Positions 54,746-64,000 of a stretch of 64,000 nucleotides of DNA are shown here, piece by piece (position 1 is the stretch's first letter; each line of letters opens with the position of its first letter). Both the position numbers and the translations under genes were made by a program. Below the pieces are notes generated by a model. That model saw only the letters and a list, made by a program, of their open reading frames with translations, was not told where the DNA came from and did not search any database. Origin of the DNA: Henricia sp. BOLD:AAB3569 (lineage: Eukaryota; Echinodermata; Asteroidea; Spinulosida; Echinasteridae); assembly GCA_037783545.1 (NCBI GenBank), contig JBBELK010000006.1, positions 322,501 through 386,500 on the forward strand, written 5' to 3'.

Positions 54746-56067
54746 CCTGTTTATTCTGGCCACCTTCTGTCGGTCCTTTGCACGGCGACGGGAAAAGTAA
54801 CATTATGCCAAACTATCTATGGCTAAGGCAGTGTATAAAGCCACTCAAGGGAGATGGGAATAATAAATAATATTTATTGGGCAATCTCGGAACTATGCAT
54901 TCAACCCTGTTAAACCTTACCCCTGACACCCTACCCTAGTCTCTTCTCAAGACGTTCTCATATGGTCTGTAATAACAACGAATAATGCTCCAGGGCCATT
55001 ATTGTAGGCCAGAATCTCATACATCAACTCAACAACAATACAGAACGCACACTTTACGGCACTGAATGGGCCCCAGTTATGGCAGACGTGCAGGGAAGGG
55101 ATTCGGGATTGGGACTTCTCTGTAATAAGTGAGGGCCATCCAGTGTGTGAACTGTGCACTGCTTGACTAGGGGCTTATATTAGCAACAATATACCAGTTC
55201 ATGCACGGCCCTCCCAGCATGGCAGATGTATAGGAAAGGCGTCCCTATTTATTAGATATTTTCTTACCTCCATGATCAGATTGGCCTATGTTCAAGCTCA
55301 TGTCGATTTTAGTCTAAACACTGGAACTTGCAGGTTTAAGGCATTTTCTTGTTTTGACCAGATATAATCCATGCTTAAACTAAGCATATAGCTTTGGTTA
55401 TTACCAAAATACGATTTTGTCCCCAAATTAAATGGCAAGAATAAGATTATAGGGCATTGCAATTTTTTTACCTAAAAATATTGAATGTTATTTTGGCAGA
55501 CTCAAGGGGAAAAAAGTAACAGTCAAGTAATTTTCGTCAGTGAGTCGAATCCAAGTCGAGTCATTTGCCACAGTAACTCCAGTCAAATCAGTCCCGAGTC
55601 CGAGTCATAACAACACTATGTGAAATACAAATTTTGGGAAAATGAAATATAGTCTTTGGAAACAGATTTTAAAATGCTTTAAAATTATGCATAAAGCATT
55701 TATGTTGCATGAATATTAAAGAAGTTATTTAAATATTTAAAAATAATAGTGGATACTTTATTTAGTCCTTCAAATAAAATAAAAAAGCATTCGTTGCTTG
55801 TTAATTTAGGGCAAGCACACTCGCAAAAAGTCAAGTAATGTGGGTTAAGTGCCTTGCTCAAGGGCTCAGTACCTCGACTGGTTTTGAACCCACAACATTA
55901 ATCGCATGTTTTTACGAGAAGTTTGCCAGTTAATGGCCGGCCCAAACCGCCCGGCCGTGGTATAAGTCTTCTATTACGCTACATTTTCCAGATGGGTCTC
56001 CTAAGAAACAAAATAGTACCTGCGAGGGCAGTGAATGTAATATGCGTGATTAGCCCACGAGCACCTA

Positions 56068-56194
56068 ATAGACCGTATAGAATAGCCGCCATTTCGTGGG
56101 GCAGTTTCTTTGCTCCTTGAGGACATGCATGGCTGCACATAATGTGCTCCATGGTTTAAGTAACGAAAAGGCGGCTATTCGATACGGTCTATAT
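56068..56194. mobile_element. Hairpin MITE with TATAGACCGTAT(C/A)GAATAGCCGCC arms
   Basis: AATAGACCGTATAGAATAGC, CGCC at left and GGCGGCTATTCGATACGGTC, TATA at right pair with two mismatches. From 56200 to 58900 I see no supportable gene. Confidence 0.8.
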
Positions 56195-59100
56195 GCAGCC
56201 TGGGCTGTGAGCTCCCCAGGGAGTTGAGAAGGATTAATGAAATGATATAATTGAGCTTCTGATATATTAATGTATAAGCGCTCTGAGCTCTGGTGGATTT
56301 TGTGCACAATATAAGAATTCTTCATTAAACCGTTTATTTACTTTTCTGTTGCAAAAACTCCAAAAAAAAAATCCAGATGTACGTCAAACGTACGTGCAAT
56401 CGATAAGGTTTTAATTTTTTGAAATTCTCATCCCTGCTTTAAATTACGCCTGCCCCACTCGAAAGGAAAGGAAAGGATTATCAGTCCGTGCGTTCCAAAT
56501 CAGCTTAAAATGACAGATAATGACCGAGACAGGGATGTGGGGTAACCTTTAGGGCTTCCTGGTGTCAGATATATGAGAAGCCGTTCAAGATGGTTAAAGG
56601 CCCGTACACAGGATTTGCAATGTCCAAAAATTGTATTCTACCATTTCTTGTACTGTTACGTACATGTACAAGAAAGATTGAATTGAGGGTTCAGATTTTA
56701 ACATTGTACGGTACCAGAAATGTCAGTGTGTACCTGCTATACGCCAATCCGAGAGCCGAGGACCTGGGCCAGTTTTATGGCGCTGCTAAAATGGATTACA
56801 AGCCAAAAATATTCGCCAACTTGTTTTCTTCGCAAGTGTAGGAGAATATCTTTCAGTACACATCACTTACACTAATTGCGCTTTTGTTTTTGAAGCCTGT
56901 GCACACAAAGGGAGCGCGTTGTGCACTAGGCCTATATATTTAATTTTAACAACACAGAACGCACACTTCATGGCACTGGATGGCCCCAAGTTATGGCGGA
57001 CGCGCAGGGAAGGAGTCCTTGGTTACCGTATTCGTGTATAAAAACGCCCATGACCGAACATCTTTCTTACACATACCATGGTGTTCCCTTGCTGTAGGGT
57101 GTTGAAAGTAGATCTCTACCAAACTTCAATTATACTTTTGCATGTATCCAACTGATCAGACTAAATTATTGTTGCTATGTAATGTGATCGGGTGCAAGCG
57201 GCGGATGTACAAAATCAATACCCTGTTCACTGTAGAGACAATGAAATAATTAAACCAGACTGTTTGTTGCGACGTAGCGGACTTCCTAACTGAAACACCA
57301 TTTGATTTTAAAGTGAAGAATTTGGAGCGCCAGCCATAGTGCAAAAGGTTACACATAAAAGGTTGATGTACGAGTTCAACGCTAAACCAATGAGCGCTCT
57401 GTTTATTTGGTACAGAGCGCAGACCAATTGCTATGTTTAAACCTAAGCACGACCAAGTTAGAGTCGACTTACGAGTTGTAAAATTCTGTATTTCTTGGAC
57501 TCGTGAGTGGTCATGAAACTTTTGTCAAGGGCGAGACCGAGAAAGTTTCCCGACCGTTTTGAACCGTTCCATACGGTCGGGGAACTTGTGCCGAGCGATG
57601 GCGATTTCCCCCGAGTTATTGCGAGTGTTCAGGACTAACTTACGACCTTCTGACAAGTAACATAGGAGGAACTTAAGATCTTGCCGACCAACTCCTGAGG
57701 AAATGCCATTTTGACCAATTTTTGTTCGTAAAACACTCTCAAGTCCCTCGGGATTTCGGTGTAAACGGGGTATCAGTCTTCATCGCAAGTCTATCGCGTG
57801 CACGCCCATCCATGAGTGCGATCAATTAGTTTCCTTTACTTGAGCCGGCCCTGACATTGGGGCGACCGTGCAAAGTAGGATCAGTCGGGGAGACTATGGT
57901 CGAACGCACCCGTATGGACACATTGTACGTGAGGGAGACACATGTAGTACATGTACTATTAGGTCATGTCTAGGATAGCATCCGCTCTCTGCACGTTTTC
58001 AGCACGTTGTTGTCAATGGATACACATCTCATTGACGTCACACACCAAAACCAACAAGTCATTTCTGGACTCGGTTCACTAAAAAGTACAGGCAACCTCT
58101 GGTCTGCGGTGTTTTGATGCTCGGAAACAATAGGTCATTGTCGAATGTTTTATTCGGATGTTTGTTTTAAGTTCTTTTTTTTTTCAGTGCTCGTTTTAAT
58201 TTAAATGGGAAGTATGCCTTGAAACAATGGATACTTAAATTAAAAGCAATTCACGCTATAACTTGATATAAAAGGCCAAGTTTATTAGCGACGATGTGGG
58301 TTTTCCGAGAGCCAATTAATGCTCAGTTATTCGGAAAATTATAAATTTCCTCCCGTTAAGCAGAGCTCTCAACAACGTTTTTTTTAAATTAGCCATTTGC
58401 ACGTAACTTTTACACTGTGCCTGGCACCCCAAATTCTTCACTTTCAAATGGAGGTGCAGTTTAGAAAGTCGCATACTATACTAAGAAATTACGTCAGTAG
58501 GCCTACACCAGATGCTGTTCATGCGAATCACGCGCAAAAGGCTAATCACTGCCATAGCAATAACTACTATGGGGAGGCTGCGGTGTAGGAGTCCATCTGT
58601 CACGAAAGGGAACACCGAAAACGAAATGTGTATTCTTGGGTTTCACTTGGCTTGACAACCAGCTGCTATCCGCCATTACTGTGTCCATACTATGACACGC
58701 CAAATCGAAAATAATTCAACACTGATAATTTTGCCATCAACCTTGAAAAACAAGTCTCAAAATTTTTAAAAACTTGCCAACAAAAGCACGGTATGCCAGT
58801 TTCAAACAGTCTATCAACATTTAAAAGTCATGCCAACCTTCTTTTTTTTCTTGCGCAACATTTGCGAAAATATGCGACAACATTAAATTATACTATTTTC
58901 ATTAGAGTATTATGTAGGTGTCAAGTGGAATGCAAACGATCGTATGGATCAAAAAGCAGTCTATAGGCAAATCATTGTCTTCTTGCCTGTAGTAAAGCGA
59001 CTGATACATTGCTTTAATTATCGCACATCCATCTGCTATTGTACATATGTCTATACTGTATATCAGTGGCATCGCCACGCCATTTAATATGGAAGCCGCC

Positions 59101-59524
59101 TTTTTCGGTGAAAAGAAACCATCAATTAGAAGGGAAAAAATAACAATTTGTGCCACGTTTTGTTTGTTCCAATAAAGTCAGTAATGATGTAGGGCTATCC
59201 TCTTTCATAATTCACAGGACAAGCATGTAATTGACTGTGTTTTGACCTCCCACCGACTAGTGACTTGTCAAACGCGGTTTAACGCGCGGTCAACTCGCAG
59301 GCCAATTTAGCGCCGTACTCGTGCAAGAACTCGCCATAAAATATTCAGATGTTATACTATATGCACGGTGGTAACATCGAATTTTGGCACGCACAGTTCC
59401 ACATGGGGTCATTTCTTGAACGCTGTACAGGCGGATGAAAATTTAACAAATTCGGTTTTCCGCGCGAAATGTAGTCTAACTTTGATACATCATGGAAGTA
59501 TACGAAAAAGGCACAGGCTAACTA

Positions 59525-59904
59525 CACTGTACAAAATTGTGTCGAGTCACATGCCGACTTATTTTACATGAAGTGTGGTGCATCTACAACACAAAGTGAA
59601 CTGTGAAGGTCAACAAGAAACAGTCGTCAATAACCTGGACTGCTTCGTTCAGTTACATAGAATTGTTTCTGTATACAGAAGGCTTTGTTAAAGAACAAAA
59701 CCATGCACAAAACGATCACTTAGTCGTCTGTTGAAAAACAGAAGAATCTTCTGTAAATTTACAATTCCAAATAACAGTAGAGTCTACTGTATGCAAACAG
59801 ATAAAACAAAAAGGTAGAATGTACTGTTTAAAAACAGTACGCTATGTAATGCCAATTGACATATGAATGTACTGTAAATGAACAGAGATTTTTTTTAACA
59901 GTGT
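59525..59904. mobile_element. TA-flanked element with internal short palindromes
   Basis: CACTGTACAAAA at left and AACAGTG at right, TA on both sides. AGAAGAATCTTCT, AGTAGAGTCTACT and TACTGTTTAAAAACAGTA lie inside. Very short inverted ends, so tentative. Confidence 0.5.
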
Positions 59905-59984
59905 ACGGAGGCTCATAGTGACAGTCCATGCTTTCCCATTTCCGATATACTGAACAGAAATTGTCATACATGTACTTTGCGTAT

Positions 59985-60130
59985 TGCAAAGGTTACAGTT
60001 TACAGTCTCAACTAAAACCAGCGAACTGTTTCCCTGCGCTTTAGCAATGGACGTTTTAGATTACCAGCGAATGTTTTGAACCAGTTACCCTGGTAAATGA
60101 CGTCATGCACACTTTAGTTGTCTATTGCAA
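59985..60130. repeat. GTTGCCAAGGTTACTTGG family, copy 4
   Basis: Has AACTGTTTCCCTGCGCTTTA, GCAATGGACGTTTTAGATTA and GGTAAATGACGTCA; the 5' part is divergent (TTGCAAAGGTTACAG). Confidence 0.75.
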
Positions 60131-60739
60131 TAAGGAAATATCACACATATATCTTTCTCTTTTACTAAATGTCCCTTTTGGGACGTCCTTCTCGCAGATA
60201 TTCTGAATAAAATAAGCAACATTGGAGTTTTTTTCTTCTTTCTGTGATTCGCTTTGCGCACGCTTCGACTCGGGAATAACAAGTCACTTTTTTCGTGTAA
60301 AATGAATCGAGGTTTCCAATCAAATTATTCTTGGGTTTCACTTGGCTTAACAACCGTTGCTATCCGCCATTATTGTGTCCATACTATGGCACGCCAAAGC
60401 GAAAAATAATTCAACACTGATAACTTACCAGTCTATAGTACCATGTGTTTGAACTCTTTTCCAAAGTAAGAAAGCATTCTAAAATATGTACATGTACTCC
60501 AAAATGAGCAGTCTCTATTGCACTAAACAGTGGTTTTCACTCTTTTACGTTTAGAGAGGAAAGGCATTGGGTGGGGTCACAATTATGTGTGTATTACGTC
60601 TTAGTTTTTTTAAATCGGAATTGTGACCTCGGAACAAACACCGTGTTAACGGGACGTGCTAGTGTTAGTGTATATCCTTCGACTGCCGTCGAGATATCAG
60701 CCACTGCACTCAGCTCTTCCATCCAGGCTTGTCTGCCAT

Positions 60740-62650
60740 AGCTCATTCCAACTCATCAAACACCAATTCTGTATATCTTGCGATGGTATCAGGGAAGGTT
60801 ATGGGTCTGGTCAAGGCAGTCTCCACAAGGCAGTCTCCACAAGGTAGTCTCCACAGAAGGACGTCAGAGATGATCTGGTCCTTGGCTCTGTAACAGTGGC
60901 CAGCAAACTCTGCTCTCCTCTGTGCAACCACTGTAGAGATGGGTGGGATATCTCCATATATCATGGCGTTGGTATGGTGGATTTTCCATGATAGATTCTG
61001 TACACGCCTAAGAAGTCGTGTACATGTCTCATCAAGGCGTTTTTCAAGCTCTCGTTTCATTGTCCAAGTTTTAGCCCTATAAAGTAGAATACTTTCCACA
61101 CATGCACTGAAGAACCTAATTTTAGTTGCCTAGGAGATACTGGACTGCCATGATGCAGCTTGTTGCATGCAGACCATGCTTGAGCTTTTCTTGAAGAGAA
61201 ATCTTGTTTGCTGTCGATTACATTCAGGTATTTAAAATCAGAGACTTCTTTGATTGTGGAACCGTCTTTAGTTGATGAACGGTGTTTTCTTTGAATACCA
61301 TGCACTCTGTCTTTTTGGCATTCAGCTTAAGACCAAAATGCATTGCTGCTTCCTCCAGTGTGTTAAGAAGCTCTTGAGCTGACTCAATCAGGTCGGCAGT
61401 AAGGGCAATATCATCCGCATAGTCAAGGTCAGTAAGATTTTTGCAGCTTTGTCTACCAGATCTTCTTCCAATTGTTAGTCCTCTGTTGCTGATACTGTCA
61501 ACCGACTGTCTGAGCAGATAGTCAACAACAATGGCGAACAAGAATGAAGTTAAAGTATCACCTTGGCGAATTCCAGTGGCTGTGATAAACTCCTTAGTGG
61601 GTCCTGTACTTTGCACAAAGGAGTTTAGATTGTCGTACATAACTGCAATTGACTTTACTATCTCTTTAGGGATTCCATAGTTCATAAGGATATGCAACAT
61701 TACCTTCCTGTTCACACTGTCGAAAGCCTTGGAGAAATCAATAAAAACCATCGAAGCACCTCTTTTCGATACATTCAACTCCTCAATGATTCTCCTAAGT
61801 ATACGAGGATCTGTGAAAGTGTAGATCTCCCCTTACGAAAACCGTTCTGGTTCCTCCGGAGTTCAGGCTCGATGTGAGGCGAGGCGAAATTCTATTAAGT
61901 AGAACTAAGTTGTAAACCTTTGCTGCTATAGCAGATAAAGTTAATACCACGGTAGTTCTCTGGTAGGATACATCTCGTTTCTTAGGGATTGGAATATTTG
62001 GAAAAAGCTGCTGGCTTATTACCCTTAAATGTTTTGTTGCAAAATTCCAAGAGCTGGAGATTTAGAACTACTTAGCTTTTTGAGGCACACACGTAGCTCG
62101 GTCACTAGGATTGACATCAATTGGGAGAGGATCGGATACTTTATTGTTGAAGCAAGGATCAGTAAGATCTAAAGGCAGCTGCTCAGTTTTGCCAAGAAGG
62201 TTACTGAAGTGGGTGAACCAGGTGTTAAGACACTCGGTGTCAGCCCCCTTAACTTTAGTAACAGGTGATGCTTTCTTATTGGTAAGATTGCGAAGGGCAT
62301 CCCAGGCTTCTGTATGCTTGTTCTCAGAGTGAGCTCTCTCGATTACCTCAGTTTTGGTCTTAACTGCTTTCTAATTCTCCATACAGTACTCTAGTAGGCC
62401 TATAAGTATCGTCAAGTGCAGATTTGGCTTTATCTAGTCTGGTTTGAGAGCCTCTGGTTGGACGATTGCTGTGTACCTCAGAAGCTCTCTTCAAGTTGTC
62501 TCTTGCAATCGAAACCTCGGAACTCCTCGACAGTTCTGTTAACTCGGCGTCTCGGGAAATCGTGTTAGTGTAACAGATCTGTTCACTCGGCGTCTTGGGA
62601 AATGTCAAGGCGGTACGGTTGTGCACGACTTTAAACACTAACACTAACAT
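60740..62650 (-). mobile_element. Degraded LINE, reverse transcriptase region
   Basis: On the - strand: LTELSRSSEVSIARDNLKRA and ENKHTEAWDALRNLTNKK upstream. The RT blocks are GASMVFIDFSKAFDSVNRKV, TGIRQGDTLTSFLFAIVVDY, DLDYADDIALTADLIESAQE and LKLNAKKTECM. Then come FKYLNVID and the C-terminal ILLYRAKTWTMKRELEKRLD and RRAEFAGHCYRAKDQIISD. Several frame changes and stops separate these. The C-terminal block is common in invertebrate LINEs; clade not assigned. Confidence 0.85.
61224..61778 (-). pseudogene. RT palm fragment of the degraded LINE
   Basis: 184 codons open, containing FIDFSKAFDSVNRKV (first aspartate motif), RQGDTLTSFLFA (motif B) and DYADDIALTAD (YADD catalytic motif). The frame breaks on both sides. 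Confidence 0.85.
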
Positions 62651-62755
62651 AGAATTATGACCTCCGGTCCGTATTACACGAGCATAAATGTAGAATACAT
62701 GATTGGTATCTCGAAGAATCAGAATTGTTCACAGGTTTACACATATCTTACACAA

Positions 62756-62957
62756 CAGGGGCGGATCCAGGGGCGTGGGGGCGCACGCACTCACACCACA
62801 GAGCATCTAGAATCCAACACTTTTAGGGGCCCTTAAGCGGGCCCCGGACCCCACGCCGTTAGGGCTTCGCGCTACGCGTTTCCCATTTTATCGTCTTCAC
62901 CATTTCTGGCTTAAACATTTCACGCCCCCCGTTTGGAAAATCCTGGATCCGCCCCTG
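62756..62957. mobile_element. CAGGGGCGGATCCAG MITE with CACAA duplication
   Basis: CAGGGGCGGATCCAGG at left, CCTGGATCCGCCCCTG at right. CACAA flanks both ends (62751-62755 and 62958-62962). 202 bp, non-coding. Confidence 0.85.
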
Positions 62958-63069
62958 CACAATATAAATACGATGACGGTAGAAGACTTCCCCTGAAATG
63001 GTTTTGTCTGAAGTGCTATAGTTTTTGAGAAATGAGCAAAACAATTATTTTTCGTCTCGCGAGACGTAA

Positions 63070-63235
63070 ATTCATTTTGCCCCAAAACCACCTCGCCCTG
63101 AAGAACTTTACCCAAAGGCCATTTCGCCCCAAAACCACTTCGTCCAAACACTACCTCGCCCAAATGCCACTTCGCCCAAAAACATCTTCGTGCGCAGGCC
63201 GTGGTTCAGGTCGAAGTGGTTTTGGGGCGAAGTGA
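63070..63235. repeat. Minisatellite of TTCGCCCCAAAACCAC-type units
   Basis: About six irregular units of 18-24 bp (TTTTGCCCCAAAACCACCTC, TTTCGCCCCAAAACCACTTC, CCTCGCCCAAATGCCACTTC). A final inverted unit, GAAGTGGTTTTGGGGCGAAG, allows a long foldback. Confidence 0.85.
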
Positions 63236-63760
63236 CTGCAAACCACTTTTTGACTGTTTTCTCAAAGGTTAGACGAAGTACGCAGCTGATTTTTGCTCAG
63301 GTTGGTTTTAATCATGCATACCTTCAATCACACAGGGGGATGAAACTACTTGTAACGGTTTACCAATCATGTATACTAGCTTTAACCACTAAGTGATTTA
63401 AATTTGCAGAATCTTCATCACGGAGCCAAACAGTTGTCTCAATTGTGGGTAGAATGCAAGACCGAACACATTTATAAGTTGTGCTGAAAACTGAACCTCA
63501 ATTTATTGAAAATTACGAAAGTTCTAAAATAATCAAAATTATAACACCACCCACTTCGTTCAGATTAACTTAACAGATCTGTTACACTAACACGATCTGT
63601 ATCATGAGCTGTTGAACTCACATAAGATGCAACACTAACGCGTCCTAAACACCATGTTAACATCGAGTTAACACGGTGTTTGTTCTGGGGTCACAATTCT
63701 GATTAAGTTAACATATGTTACACTAACAAGCAACACAGAGTTATGACTTGGCTCTGTGTA

Positions 63761-63955
63761 CAGTGCTGAGAATTAACATGGTGTTAACAGATCTGTTAAC
63801 ATGTGTTAACCTAGACATTCAATTAGAGTTTAACAGATATGTTAATAGATCTGTTAACACGGCATTAATATCGACCCCTAACTGAACGTCCAGGTTAACA
63901 CCGTGTTAACAGATCTGTTAACACGGTGTTAACACCATGTTAATTCTCTGCACTG
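63761..63955. mobile_element. TA-flanked MITE built of GTTAAC palindromes
   Basis: CAGTGCTGAGAATTAACATG then GTGTTAAC at left is inverted at right, ending CACCATGTTAATTCTCTGCACTG in pieces. TA flanks both ends. Inside, GTTAACAGATCTGTTAAC and GTTAACACGGTGTTAAC repeat. Related sequence lies at 60630-60670, 62560-62650 and 63585-63720. Confidence 0.78.
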
Positions 63956-64000
63956 TACATTGGGCGAAGTCACAACTCTGGGTTGCGTGTTAGTGCAACA

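Overview
The window is animal nuclear DNA. Its coding exons are short, scattered and bounded by GT/AG splice sites, intergenic and intronic DNA is long, and most of the sequence is transposon-derived. There are no bacterial-style operons. The mix of a CR1/L2-like LINE, a DIRS-like tyrosine-recombinase retrotransposon, many TTAAAGG-ended miniature elements and a tRNA-derived SINE-like unit suggests a marine invertebrate, probably a deuterostome. That placement is inference from repeat content and was not tested.

Two host genes could be assembled exon by exon with consistent splice phases, both on the + strand. The first (993-5814, four coding exons, 435 aa predicted) is a monocarboxylate-transporter-like major facilitator. 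Its intron 1 carries three truncated tandem copies of exon 2, with a miniature transposon between two of them. The second (31408-54032, nine coding exons, 336 aa predicted) is a putative SAM-dependent methyltransferase-like protein. It spans 22.6 kb because its introns are packed with miniature transposons. A further candidate exon lies upstream (26102-26266), and another lies antisense inside intron 8 territory (45702-46019, between exons 7 and 8).

Between the two genes lie large mobile elements. A degenerate CR1/L2-like LINE (about 7.28-15.39 kb) is split by a 4,584-bp terminal-inverted-repeat element (9416-13999), which contains foldback elements of its own. A DIRS-like retroelement on the - strand (about 17.3-24.5 kb) has gag-like, RT/RNase H and tyrosine recombinase regions. 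It is interrupted by a 1,973-bp TIR element with hairpin ends (18942-20914) and a 516-bp foldback element (23427-23942). A satellite array with units of about 62 bp fills roughly 26.6-29.05 kb. A rearranged mosaic containing DIRS-terminal sequence follows at 29.5-30.35 kb.

The right third (54-64 kb) has no host gene I can support. It holds more miniature elements, a degraded LINE on the - strand (about 60.74-62.65 kb), a CAGGGGCGGATCC-type element and a palindrome-rich TA-flanked element at the edge. Exon borders, target-site duplications and inverted-repeat arms were read by eye. Family names are inferences from motif recognition, with no database search.
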